Assembly (NCBI GenBank): GCA_017410585.1
Contig: JAFQQM010000059.1
Coordinates: 1 to 38,883 of the forward strand
Length of the DNA stretch: 38,883 nt
Source of the DNA: Clostridia bacterium
GTDB lineage: Bacteria; Bacillota; Clostridia; Oscillospirales; Acutalibacteraceae
Direction of reading: 5' to 3'
The notes below the pieces were generated by a model. The model did no database searches. It saw only the letters and a program-made list of their open reading frames with translations, and was not told where the DNA came from. The position numbers and the translations under genes were made by a program. Numbering within the stretch: position 1 is the first letter of the stretch; the number at the start of each line of letters is the position of its first letter. Below are positions 19,792-27,755 of this stretch, in pieces.

Positions 19792-21174
19792 TTAACCGAT
19801 AGCCGGCAGGGACGCGGCCGCGACCGATTGACCGACGCGGCGGATCTTTTCGTCCGGCAGATGGAGGATCACGCCGGCGGCAACGTCCGGATATTCCTCG
19901 TTTAGCACACGCTGTGCTTCCGCGATGATGATATCGCCGCCCTTGCCGCTCATCACGCGACCCAGCAGCAACACGTGCTTCATATCGTAGTATTCCGCAT
20001 AGTATGCGAGTTGATGGCCGAGGTACACGCCGATGGAACTGTAGATGTCCAGCACACGCTCGTTACCGGCTTCCACTTCCGCCTGCACGACCTTCAACTT
20101 CTGCGCCGGCGCAAGGCCGTCTTCAAAGGTGATGCCCGCTTTGGGCGCCAGTTTGATGACGCTGTCTTGAGAGAAGTACTTGACACCGCAACCCTTGTCG
20201 CCCGACCATTCGTCCACCATCGCCTCTTCCTGCAGGTCGACCGGCGCAAATGCCAACTCGGTCAGCCAGCCGGGGATGCAACCGTCCTTGTCGACGTAAC
20301 CGACCGCTTCGGAGGTGCCCATCGCCATACCCAGCACGCGGTTGTCTTCCAAACTCATCGCGCCGGCCAGTGCGGACACGTCACCGTCGTTGGCCACTTC
20401 ATAGGGAGCGCCCATCTCTTCGCAGGCGCGGATGTAGATGCTCTTGGTCAGTTCTTTCTTGTCGGCCGGCACCTTCACAAACAGCGAGGCGACCATCGCC
20501 TTGTTGTCGATGTACACGCCGGCGGAGGAGATGCCGATGGCATCCACGCGCGGCATATGCGCCGCCGCCGACTTAAACGCCGCCAGAATGCCGTCGTAGT
20601 GATACTGCGGGTCGGTGTTTTCCTTCGGATACCACACGACCTCTTCCGAGTAGACCGGCACGCCGTCGATGACAGCGGAGACCTTGCGGTCAGAACCGCC
20701 GGCATCAAAACCGATGCGGCAACCTTCCAGATGGCGACCCACCGCTTTGGGGTTGGATCTCTCGGCCGGACACTTGTCCAGCGGCAGGCTCTCCACCACA
20801 AACGGCTGTTCATACACGCCCGCCATAAAATCCACGTCGAATTCACGGGCGCCGCCCTTGCAATAGGTGTCCGCAATATACTGACCCATCGCCTCGTCGC
20901 CGCAGATCATCACGTGGAAACCGCCGGTCGCCCACAGCAACATCTTGACCGTACGTTCCACGTACACGCGGTCTGCCTGTTGCATTTCCGGCGTACCGTG
21001 GATACGGAAACGGCGCACCGCAACACAGCCGCCGTTGCGTTCCACCGCCACGGCGATCTCCTTGCCGTTGGCGGCGGACTTGTCAAACGCCCGCACAAAC
21101 GCCGACAGCGGCATAAAGGTCTGATCCAGCACCGGCAGATTTTTCACCGGCACTTCGAGTCCGAACATATTCAT
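19792..21174 (-). CDS. ROK-family (ASKHA) kinase-like protein with N-terminal extension
   Basis: Probable sugar or amino-sugar kinase, or a regulator derived from one. The protein has about 460 residues, long for ROK proteins (usually 290-400), because about 150 residues precede the ATPase core. The core shows the phosphate-1 motif IGFDAGGSD (154-162), GISSAGVYID (214-223), the catalytic-type Asp in ANDGDVSALAGA (261-272) and GMAMGTSEAVGYVD. The typical ROK zinc motif, His followed by CxCGxxGC, is not seen. Two ATGs in tandem follow AGGAGGT; the second (21174) has the better 7-bp spacing. The gene stands alone with an excellent promoter. The phosphorylated substrate cannot be assigned. Confidence 0.8.
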   Translation of the reverse strand: MNMFGLEVPVKNLPVLDQTFMPLSAFVRAFDKSAANGKEIAVAVERNGGCVAVRRFRIHGTPEMQQADRVYVERTVKMLLWATGGFHVMICGDEAMGQYIADTYCKGGAREFDVDFMAGVYEQPFVVESLPLDKCPAERSNPKAVGRHLEGCRIGFDAGGSDRKVSAVIDGVPVYSEEVVWYPKENTDPQYHYDGILAAFKSAAAHMPRVDAIGISSAGVYIDNKAMVASLFVKVPADKKELTKSIYIRACEEMGAPYEVANDGDVSALAGAMSLEDNRVLGMAMGTSEAVGYVDKDGCIPGWLTELAFAPVDLQEEAMVDEWSGDKGCGVKYFSQDSVIKLAPKAGITFEDGLAPAQKLKVVQAEVEAGNERVLDIYSSIGVYLGHQLAYYAEYYDMKHVLLLGRVMSGKGGDIIIAEAQRVLNEEYPDVAAGVILHLPDEKIRRVGQSVAAASLPAIG

Positions 21175-21208
21175 CATAATACCTCCTGTAATTAGGATCG
21201 TTGTTTTC

Positions 21209-21237
21209 ATTATAACATACAAAAAGCGGAATGACAA
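21209..21237 (-). promoter_or_regulatory. SigA-type promoter of the ROK-like gene
   Basis: Minus strand: TTGTCA (21237-21232), 17-bp spacer, TATAAT (21214-21209), about 35 bp ahead of the start. Confidence 0.8.
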
Positions 21238-21313
21238 CCGCCCGCTGTTGTTCTATCTGGCTAAAAATTTGCATACCGATGGGATGGAACTGCCATAACA
21301 AGGAGGAATATTG

Positions 21314-22240
21314 ATGAAAACGGAACGGTACTGGCCGGAGGGACGGCGGCTGTCTTCTCCCGAAAACGACCGCCTTACCGCCTCGGCGGAGGGGTTGCGC
21401 ACCGCTTGCACAGAGGGGATTTTGTGTGAGGGATTGGCGGTGCGGTGTGATGCCGCCCACAATCTGTACGTGGAACTGCCATGCGGCGAAGGAATCATCC
21501 CGCGGGAAGAAGGTGCCGAGGGGATCGCCGAAGGGACCACGCGGGATATTGCCCTGCTGGCGCGGGTGGGGAAGCCGGTCTGCTTTGCGGTGTCGTCGGT
21601 CACCGCCTCGGATGGCAAGGTGCGCGCTCTGCTCTCCCGTCGCGAGGCGCAGGCGCGGTGTCGGCGGGAGTATGTAAACGCCCTGACGGTGGGAGATATC
21701 GTGCCGGCCCGCGTGACGCGACTGGAACCGTTTGGTGCGTTTTGCGATATCGGCTGTGGGATATCGGCGCTGTTGCCGATTGCCGGTTTGTCGGTCTCCC
21801 GCATTGCGCATCCGTCCGACCGTGTCTCGGTCGGTGAAGATATCTTTGCGGTGGTCTCGTCACTGGAAGACGGGCGGGTCTGCCTCAGTATGCGGGAACT
21901 GCTGGGGACGTGGGAGCAAAACGCCGCCCGTTTCGCCGCCGGTGATACGGTGGCGGGCATTGTCCGCTCGGTGGAAAGTTACGGTGTGTTTATCGAACTG
22001 GCGCCCAATCTGGCGGGGCTGGCGGAACTGCGAACCGATCTGTCGGTCGGGGACTACGCCGGTGTGTACATCAAGAGCATCCTGCCCGAAAAAATGAAGA
22101 TCAAACTGGCGATCGTCGATACCAATCCGCCCCCGCCGACACCGCGGCCGTTACCGTATACCGCCACGTCCGGACATATTACCCGCTGGGACTACGCTCC
22201 GGCCGATGCCAACAAACAGATTTTTTCGGAATTTTCGTGA
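21314..22240 (+). CDS. S1 RNA-binding-domain protein
   Basis: Cytosolic protein of 308 residues built of S1 (OB-fold) repeats, like a short relative of ribosomal protein S1. At least two repeats are plain. One begins VGDIVPARVTRLEPFGAFCD (about 127-146) and ends with CLSMREL; the next begins AGDTVAGIVRSVESYGVFIE (about 214-233) and continues into LSVGDYAGVYIKSILPEKMK. An earlier, more degenerate repeat may cover about 35-110. A Pro-rich stretch (NPPPPTPRPLP) separates the C terminus. The ATG follows AAGGAGG; a TTG directly before it is in frame but less likely. Possible roles are mRNA or ribosome binding. It is divergent from the ROK-like gene and lies before a separate promoter for the protease gene. 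Confidence 0.85.
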   Translation: MKTERYWPEGRRLSSPENDRLTASAEGLRTACTEGILCEGLAVRCDAAHNLYVELPCGEGIIPREEGAEGIAEGTTRDIALLARVGKPVCFAVSSVTASDGKVRALLSRREAQARCRREYVNALTVGDIVPARVTRLEPFGAFCDIGCGISALLPIAGLSVSRIAHPSDRVSVGEDIFAVVSSLEDGRVCLSMRELLGTWEQNAARFAAGDTVAGIVRSVESYGVFIELAPNLAGLAELRTDLSVGDYAGVYIKSILPEKMKIKLAIVDTNPPPPTPRPLPYTATSGHITRWDYAPADANKQIFSEFS

Positions 22241-22245
22241 AGGCT

Positions 22246-22274
22246 TTGACATCCCCCGTCGAATATGGTACACT
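22246..22274 (+). promoter_or_regulatory. SigA-type promoter of the CPBP protease-tadA-rsmA unit
   Basis: TTGACA (22246-22251), 17-bp spacer, TACACT (22269-22274). Its predicted start, about 22281, rules out the in-frame ATG at 22206 as the protease start and supports GTG 22299. Confidence 0.85.
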
Positions 22275-22298
22275 GTTACCGTAAAGGGGGTGTCGCCG

Positions 22299-23279
22299 GT
22301 GGAATTTGACCTGCGCGAACAAAATAAGCAGATCCGGCGTCACGGAAACCGTGCCGCTTGGGTGGTGCTGACCATGCAGATCGCTTCGGCGCTGTGCGGG
22401 GTGGTGATCGGTGTACTGCGCGGGCTGGGAATGCTGGATTGGCTGGTGCTGACCGAAACGGATGAAAAACTCATTCCGGCGGACGTCACCTCGTACCTGC
22501 TGTTTCAGATCGGTTATTATTTCCTGCTGATGATCATCCCCATCTTCGTCGGTTGTTTGTTGCTCAGAAAGACCGGCGAATCCCCCGCCCCTACCCAGCC
22601 GGTCAAAGCCGGCACCTTTGTCGGACTGGTTTTTGCGGGTATGGGCGTGTTTGCTTTTGCCAATTTCGTCTCCAACTACGTGGTTGGTTTTGCTTCCGCC
22701 TTCGGCATCACGCCGGCGAAGATCCCCGAAACGGTGGACGGTACACCGCTCAATCTGTTGCTGAATCTGTTGTCCACCGCGTTGTTGCCGGCCGTGTTGG
22801 AAGAATTGCTGTTCCGCGGGGTGACGGTGGGTCTGCTTCGCCCGATCGGTGACCGTACCGCCGTGCTGATGAGTGCGGTGCTGTTTGCGATGGCACACGG
22901 TACGCTGACCCAGATCCCGTTTGCGTTTATTCTCGGCTTGGCGTTTGCGTTTATCTACGTCCGTACCAACAATATCCTGCTGGTGATGCTGTTGCATTTC
23001 ATCAATAACGGTTTGGCGGTCATGCTGGAATTTGCGCTGTGTTATTGGCCGGAGTCGCAGGTGATGTATCTGCAATATCTGGCGTTTGCGGTGATGACGC
23101 TCGGCGGTTTGATCGCGGTGCTGTTGTTCACCGCCCGTCGAAACGGACCTTTGCAGATGATGGGGGACGGCGACCGTCCGTTTGCCGAGCAATGGCCGCG
23201 GGCGCTGTTTGCGCCGGTCTCGGTGGTCTTTTTGGTGTTGATGCTGGTGGAAACGCTGGCGTCGGTGAATTTCGCGTAA
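22299..23279 (+). CDS. CPBP-family intramembrane metalloprotease
   Basis: Polytopic membrane protein of the CAAX protease/bacteriocin-processing (ABI/CPBP) family, 326 residues. A GTG start at 22299, eight bases after AAAGGGGG, is chosen because the promoter lies downstream of the earlier in-frame ATG. Hydrophobic segments begin at about residue 18. The family motifs are intact: EELLFRG with EExxxR (about 168-173), AMAHGTLTQIPFAFILG with the second metal His, and LLHFINNG with HxxxN. In Firmicutes such proteins process or protect against peptides, or act in envelope homeostasis. The target here is unknown. tadA begins 13 bp after its stop, and tadA and rsmA follow tightly, so the three are probably co-transcribed. 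Confidence 0.88.
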   Translation: MEFDLREQNKQIRRHGNRAAWVVLTMQIASALCGVVIGVLRGLGMLDWLVLTETDEKLIPADVTSYLLFQIGYYFLLMIIPIFVGCLLLRKTGESPAPTQPVKAGTFVGLVFAGMGVFAFANFVSNYVVGFASAFGITPAKIPETVDGTPLNLLLNLLSTALLPAVLEELLFRGVTVGLLRPIGDRTAVLMSAVLFAMAHGTLTQIPFAFILGLAFAFIYVRTNNILLVMLLHFINNGLAVMLEFALCYWPESQVMYLQYLAFAVMTLGGLIAVLLFTARRNGPLQMMGDGDRPFAEQWPRALFAPVSVVFLVLMLVETLASVNFA

Positions 23280-23292
23280 AGAGGATACGACG

Positions 23293-23760
23293 TTGAAAAC
23301 ACATGAGGATTTTATGCGGCTGGCGCTGGCGCTGGCCGATGAAGCCGCCGCCGAAGGCGAGGTGCCGGTCGGGGCGGTGATCGTGCGGGGTGACGAGGTG
23401 GTCGGCACCGGCCGCAACCGCCGCGAGTTGGGCAAAAACGCGCTGGCTCACGCCGAGATCGAGGCGATCAACGCCGCCTGCGAGAAATTGGGCGGTTGGC
23501 GATTGTCCGGCTGTCGGCTGTACGTGACGCTGGAGCCCTGCCCGATGTGCGCCGGTGCGATCATCAATTCCCGCATAGAGGGGGTATATTATGGTACAGC
23601 CGATCCCAAGGCCGGCTCCTGCGGGTCGTTGGTATCGCTGTTTGACCTGCCGTATAATCACCGCCCGCTTTGCGAGGGCGGCATTCTGCAGGCGGAATGT
23701 GCCGCCCAGTTGAAGGACTTTTTCGCGTGGTTGCGGGAACAGAGAAAAGCAAAGGAGTGA
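23293..23760 (+). CDS. tadA: tRNA-specific adenosine deaminase TadA
   Basis: Zinc deaminase that converts the wobble adenosine-34 of tRNA-Arg(ACG) to inosine. The protein has 155 residues. The zinc site comprises AHAEIEA (His and catalytic Glu, about 54-60) and EPCPMCAGAI (two Cys, about 84-93). The start is TTG at 23293, seven bases after AGAGGA; starting at the later ATG (23314) would remove the N-terminal helix (HEDFMRLAL) that the family has, so the rare TTG is preferred. It lies 13 bp after the protease gene and 4 bp before rsmA. Confidence 0.94.
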   Translation: MKTHEDFMRLALALADEAAAEGEVPVGAVIVRGDEVVGTGRNRRELGKNALAHAEIEAINAACEKLGGWRLSGCRLYVTLEPCPMCAGAIINSRIEGVYYGTADPKAGSCGSLVSLFDLPYNHRPLCEGGILQAECAAQLKDFFAWLREQRKAKE

Positions 23761-23764
23761 GCGT

Positions 23765-24628
23765 ATGCCGGCGTTGACCGATATCGGCTATATTCGGGAC
23801 TTGCTCTCCCGCCACGGATTTCATTTTTCCAAGGCATTGGGGCAGAATTTCCTTGTCAATCCGTCGGTCTGTCCGCGGATGGCGGAGGCGTGCGGTGCGT
23901 CGGCGGAGACCGGCGTGTTGGAGATCGGCGCCGGTATCGGCGTGCTCACCCGTGAACTGGCGTCCCGCGCCGGCAAGGTGGTGTGCGTGGAAGTGGACGA
24001 TCGCCTGCCGCCGATCTTGGAAGAGACTTTGGCGGGGTTGGATAACGCCGAGATCGTATTGCAGGACATTATGAAGGTGGATATCCACCCGTTTATGCAG
24101 GAGAAATTCGGTGATCGGCCGGTCAGCGTTTGCGCCAATCTGCCGTATTACATCACCTCGCCGGTCATTATGGGGTTGCTGGAAAGCCGCTACCCGTTTA
24201 CGTCCATCACGGTGATGGTGCAAAAGGAAGCGGCTCAGCGCCTGTGTGCCGAGCCGGGCACGCGAGACGCCGGTGCGGTCACGATGGCGGTACGGTATTT
24301 CGCCCATGCAGAGAAACTGTTTGACGTCTCCCGTGGGAGTTTTACCCCCTCCCCCAACGTGGACAGCGCGGTCATTCGCCTGACCCTGCACAATTCCCCA
24401 CAATGTACCCCCGCCGAGGAAAAACGGCTGTTTTCGCTGGTGCGGGCGGCATTTGGTCAGCGCCGTAAGACGCTGTCCAATTCGCTGGCGGGTGCGGGTA
24501 TTCCGAAGGCGGAATTGCCGCGGCTGTTAGAGGCGGCGGGTATCTCCCCCACCGCCCGCGCCGAGCAACTCACCCTCGACGATTTCATCCGCCTCACCAA
24601 AGCCTGTATGTCGAGGCGCACTCCGTAA
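23765..24628 (+). CDS. rsmA: 16S rRNA (adenine1518-N6/adenine1519-N6) dimethyltransferase
   Basis: KsgA: dimethylates two adjacent adenosines in the 3' hairpin of 16S rRNA during small-subunit maturation. The protein has 287 residues. The N-terminal KALGQNFLVNP (about 23-33) is the family signature, followed by the SAM-binding VLEIGAGIGVLTREL (about 56-70), the acidic residue in VCVEVDD, and catalytic motif IV NLPYYITSP (about 125-133). The C-terminal RNA-contacting domain (FGQRRKTLSNSL) is complete. The ATG follows AAAGGAGTG with a 4-bp gap from tadA. A symmetrical hairpin, GAGGCGCACTCC/GGAGTGCGCCTC (24613-24641), straddles the stop codon. Confidence 0.97.
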   Translation: MPALTDIGYIRDLLSRHGFHFSKALGQNFLVNPSVCPRMAEACGASAETGVLEIGAGIGVLTRELASRAGKVVCVEVDDRLPPILEETLAGLDNAEIVLQDIMKVDIHPFMQEKFGDRPVSVCANLPYYITSPVIMGLLESRYPFTSITVMVQKEAAQRLCAEPGTRDAGAVTMAVRYFAHAEKLFDVSRGSFTPSPNVDSAVIRLTLHNSPQCTPAEEKRLFSLVRAAFGQRRKTLSNSLAGAGIPKAELPRLLEAAGISPTARAEQLTLDDFIRLTKACMSRRTP

Positions 24629-24645
24629 GGGAGTGCGCCTCAACT

Positions 24646-24821
24646 AAGTTTGCCCTTGCGGGCAAGTGAAGTTATCTACGATAGTGAAGTTGTCCTGCGG
24701 ACAGTGAAGTTTCGCCTACGGTGAAATGGGCAAACGTAACTTCACTTGGTCAGCAAGACCAAACTTCACTGCGAACAAAGTGAGCAACTTCACTTTTGCG
24801 TTAGCAAAAACTTCACTTCAC
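24646..24821. repeat. GTGAAGT/ACTTCAC heptamer array with variable mini-hairpins
   Basis: Three forward heptamers GTGAAGT (24666, 24684, 24704, plus a degenerate GTGAAAT at 24721) are followed by four inverted copies ACTTCAC (24739, 24763, 24787, 24810, plus a partial). Between them lie different short palindromes: TTGCCC-TTGC-GGGCAA, TATC-TAC-GATA, TGTCC-TGC-GGACA, TTTCGCC-TAC-GGTGAAA, TTGGTC-AGCAA-GACCAA and TTTTGC-GTTA-GCAAAA. In addition GTTTGCCC (24648) can pair with GGGCAAAC (24728). This fills half of the 347-bp gap between rsmA and the PBP gene. No ORF fits. Confidence 0.85.
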
Positions 24822-24822
24822 A

Positions 24823-24915
24823 AGCCGAAAAGAAACGCTGTTTTTTCGGCGAGTATAATCTTTTTCAAAGTATGTAACCCACTATGACACTTTCAACTGA
24901 TGAAAGTGTTTTTTC
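24823..24915 (+). terminator. Hairpins after the heptamer array
   Basis: GCCGAAAA..TTTTCGGC (about 24823-24850) is followed by ACACTTTCA-ACTGA-TGAAAGTGT with a T-run (24887-24915). The second has the form of a rho-independent terminator for plus-strand transcripts, probably those of the protease-tadA-rsmA unit reading through the array. Confidence 0.65.
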
Positions 24916-24920
24916 TTTAT

Positions 24921-24970
24921 AAAAAACGAGAGAGACAACTTCTTTACGAAGTGTCTCTCTCGGTGTTTTT
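24921..24970 (-). terminator. Bidirectional terminator of the PBP gene
   Basis: CGAGAGAGACA (24927-24937) pairs with TGTCTCTCTCG (24952-24962), with an inner TTC/GAA. There is an A-run on the left and a T-run on the right, so it works on both strands; on the minus strand it follows the PBP stop. Confidence 0.9.
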
Positions 24971-24975
24971 TTGTT

Positions 24976-27276
24976 TTACTGATAGGCGCGGCGGGGCAGG
25001 TCAGCCACCGCATTGGCGGTGTCACCGCCGGTCGGGGTGGTGAGGCTGCCGCCGGTGGTCGTGCCGGTGCCGGAAGTGGTACCGGTCGATTCGGTGCCGG
25101 TGGTGGTACCGGTGGACGGCGGGGTCGGGGCTTCGTCCTTGCCGCATTTGTTGCAGAAATCCGGAATGTTGGAGGAACGATAGTAGCCGGTCGCCTTATC
25201 CTCGCACTTATCGGTGGCGCGCAGACCGGTCTGTTTGCAGTATTCGTCCTTCAGCACACCGGCCGGTGCGGTGAAGGTGGCGGGGTCTTTGCCCTTGTGT
25301 ACCGCCAGCATCGCCAGATTGTACAGGTCTTTGACCGCCTGCGCTTGCTCGTAGTTCATCTCGCCGTTTAAGCGATAACCGAACCATGCACCGCCGACGC
25401 AATACGGTGTACCGCCGACCGCCAACACGTCGTTGTTGCTGTCGGTGGTACCGGTCTTGGCGAACATTTCGATCTTTTTCCAATCGTTGCGGATCACGCG
25501 CAACGTACCGGGGGTGATGCCTTCGGTGTTGTACACCGTTTCGGTCATCAGGCGATTCATGACGAAGGCGGTATCTTCCGACAGCGCCTGCACGTTGGCC
25601 GGCGCGGTGGAAAGCAGGACGTTGCCTTCGCTGTCCAGCACCTTTTCGTAGCAACGGTAACCGTTATACAGACCGCCGTTGCCGAAGATCTGGTAGGCGG
25701 CGGTCAGTTCGCTGAGGTAGGTGCCGTAGGTGGCGCCGCCCAGCGCCAGCGCGGACGCGTTGCGGTCTTCTGCCACGTAGGTGCTGATGCCCAATACTTC
25801 GGTGAGGAAATCGTGGCTGTAGTTCATCGAGACGCGGTTGAGCAGTTTGACGGGAATGGTATTGAGCGACTGGCGAAGTGCTTGGTTGACCGACACCAGA
25901 TAACTCTTATCACCGAGCGGGTCAAACCGCATACCGTTGTAGTTCGGCGGCCACGCACGACCGCCGTAACTGGTGGTCGGCTCGTCCTTGATCATCTCGG
26001 AGTAATAGGTGAGGTTGAGTTCGATCGCCGGCGCATACACCGCGATCGGCTTGATGGAAGACCCGCACTGACGGATGGCCATGGTCGCCATATTGCCGAC
26101 GCGCGAACCTTCCTTCTCGCCGCGGTTACCGACGGTTGCCAGCACTTTGCCGTCGTAATCGATGGCAATAAAGGCAAAACTCGGGTCTTCTTCGTCCCCT
26201 TCCACGTGGGGGGGATAGATGCTCTCGTCCGCAAACACCGCCTCGATGCGGCTTTGCAGGTCGGGATCTTCGTAGGAATAGATGTGCAGACCGCCGTAAT
26301 ACAGCAACAGTTCCGCCTCGCGGTCGGAATAGCCGGAATCCACCAGATCGGCAATGACGCTTTCGACCACCATATCGGTGTAGTAATCCTGAATGTTGCC
26401 ATGGGTGACGGCACTCTTGAACACGATCTCTTCGTTGATCGCCTGTTTGTACTCGTCGACCGAGATAAAGCCGCATTCCAGCATTTTCTGCAACACCAGA
26501 TGCTGGCGGTCACGCACGTTTTCGGGGTGGTTGTACGGGTCGTAGATGGAGGGGTTGTTGGTGATGGTCGCCATCACGGCACATTCTGCCAGCGTCAGTT
26601 CGCTGACCTCTTTGCCGAAATAATATTTTGCGCCGTAGGCCACGCCCACGATGTCGCCGGTCAGCGGCATCACGTTGAGGTACGCTTCCAGAATTTCTTC
26701 CTTTTCGTACTTTTGTTCCATATAGGTGGCGCCGAAGATCTCGGTCACCTTACGGGAGACGGTCTTATCCTTTTCGCCGGTCAGGTTTTTGATCAACTGC
26801 TGGGTCAGGGTCGAACCGCCGAAGGTGGAACGGAAATGGAAGATCTCGTTGGCCACCGCCGAAATGGTGCGCTTCCAGTCGACACCGTAGTGATCGTAGA
26901 ACCGCTCGTCTTCGATGGCAACGACTGCGTTTTGCAGATCCAACGGGATCTCGTTGATGCGGACGTACTCATGCGAAGCACCGTCCAACACCATAAATTC
27001 TTCCCATTCGTCCGCCTCGTTCTTCACGTAGATGACGCTGGTGCTTTCGGCGTCGATGTGGTCGAGGTTAGGCAGATCCTTTTCGGGGTTGAAACTGGTG
27101 CTCAGGTAGATGAGCAGTGCCACGCCGGAAATAATGCCGGTGATGGCCAAGATCAACAGCAAGATGGTCAGCACCTTCATCACGATGCCGCCGATATGCA
27201 ACGATTTCCCGATGGCGGGATGTTCGTACCACGCCGCACCGCCGGTATGCTTCTGTTCGGAATTGCGTTTATCCAC
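24976..27276 (-). CDS. Class A penicillin-binding protein (PBP1A-like)
   Basis: Bifunctional peptidoglycan polymerase and crosslinker, anchored in the membrane. The protein has 766 residues from a GTG start at 27276 behind an AAGGAGG site. A membrane helix lies at about 34-58. The GT51 glycosyltransferase domain (about 90-260) shows AIEDERFYDHYGVDW and GGSTLTQQLIKNL. The transpeptidase domain has SSIK (nucleophile about 404), SLN (about 470) and KTGTT (about 606). The C terminus is unusual: a Cys-containing segment (CKQTGL, CEDKATG, CNKCGKD) and then a Thr/Gly/Ser-rich tail of about 45 residues, likely extracellular and flexible. The gene has its own promoter and terminator. Confidence 0.94.
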   Translation of the reverse strand: MDKRNSEQKHTGGAAWYEHPAIGKSLHIGGIVMKVLTILLLILAITGIISGVALLIYLSTSFNPEKDLPNLDHIDAESTSVIYVKNEADEWEEFMVLDGASHEYVRINEIPLDLQNAVVAIEDERFYDHYGVDWKRTISAVANEIFHFRSTFGGSTLTQQLIKNLTGEKDKTVSRKVTEIFGATYMEQKYEKEEILEAYLNVMPLTGDIVGVAYGAKYYFGKEVSELTLAECAVMATITNNPSIYDPYNHPENVRDRQHLVLQKMLECGFISVDEYKQAINEEIVFKSAVTHGNIQDYYTDMVVESVIADLVDSGYSDREAELLLYYGGLHIYSYEDPDLQSRIEAVFADESIYPPHVEGDEEDPSFAFIAIDYDGKVLATVGNRGEKEGSRVGNMATMAIRQCGSSIKPIAVYAPAIELNLTYYSEMIKDEPTTSYGGRAWPPNYNGMRFDPLGDKSYLVSVNQALRQSLNTIPVKLLNRVSMNYSHDFLTEVLGISTYVAEDRNASALALGGATYGTYLSELTAAYQIFGNGGLYNGYRCYEKVLDSEGNVLLSTAPANVQALSEDTAFVMNRLMTETVYNTEGITPGTLRVIRNDWKKIEMFAKTGTTDSNNDVLAVGGTPYCVGGAWFGYRLNGEMNYEQAQAVKDLYNLAMLAVHKGKDPATFTAPAGVLKDEYCKQTGLRATDKCEDKATGYYRSSNIPDFCNKCGKDEAPTPPSTGTTTGTESTGTTSGTGTTTGGSLTTPTGGDTANAVADLPRRAYQ

Positions 27277-27332
27277 TTGTCGCGCCTCCTTTGGGGATGG
27301 TCATCCGATAACGGAATAGAAAACTACACTAT

Positions 27333-27361
27333 ATTATAGATAATTTGCGTATAAAAGTCAA
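27333..27361 (-). promoter_or_regulatory. SigA-type promoter of the PBP gene
   Basis: Minus strand: TTGACT (27361-27356), 17-bp spacer, TATAAT (27338-27333). A hairpin, ACCGAAAAAA..TTTTTTCGGT (27369-27404), lies just upstream, before the divergent BofC-like gene. Confidence 0.85.
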
Positions 27362-27452
27362 ATCTTAACCGAAAAAACACAAAAAATCCTCAACTTTTTT
27401 CGGTATGCCGCCGTTCCGTTCGGGGAACACTATCGAAAAAGGAGGGATCCCG

Positions 27453-27755
27453 ATGGAACGATGGCTACGCGGCACCGTTGTGGCGGTACTGATATTGTTA
27501 TTGCTGGCGGGCATTTGGCTGGACAGACCCGCCGACACGCCGCCTTCACCGACCGTTGCCGCCGAAACGGAACGGTATCTGGGAATATGGGAAGGCAAAC
27601 TGGCTCTGTTCGAGGCGGACGGCCTCTCCCCCGTGCAGGTCTACGAAATCTGGGTCGCCGCCCTGCCTGCCGCCGAGCAACAGCGGCTGGCCGAAGGGGT
27701 GGCGGTGCGCGACGAAGCGGCGCTGTCTGCCCTGCTCACCGATTACGGCAGTTAA
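27453..27755 (+). CDS. Small membrane-anchored BofC-like protein
   Basis: A 100-residue protein with a short basic start and one hydrophobic helix (VVAVLILLLLAGIWL, about 9-23), then an outward domain: YLGIWEGKLALFEADG, VYEIWVAALP, LAEGVAVRDEAALSALL. This pattern resembles the C-terminal domain of BofC, the forespore protein that restrains SpoIVB signalling in Bacillus, and short Clostridia proteins of that type; the assignment is tentative. The ATG at 27453 follows AAAAGGAGGG; a 16-codon upstream extension is rejected. It converges with rsmE so tightly that the two stop codons share bases. Confidence 0.65.
   Translation: MERWLRGTVVAVLILLLLAGIWLDRPADTPPSPTVAAETERYLGIWEGKLALFEADGLSPVQVYEIWVAALPAAEQQRLAEGVAVRDEAALSALLTDYGS

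Noticed and set aside
22206-22298. Upstream in-frame ATG (22206) as start of the CPBP protease
   Set aside because: It lies within the end of the S1-domain gene and upstream of a consensus promoter; GTG 22299 has the only ribosome-binding site.
24646-24821. CRISPR array
   Set aside because: The repeat is only 7 bp, intervals are 11-17 bp and palindromic, copies occur in both orientations, and no cas gene is present.
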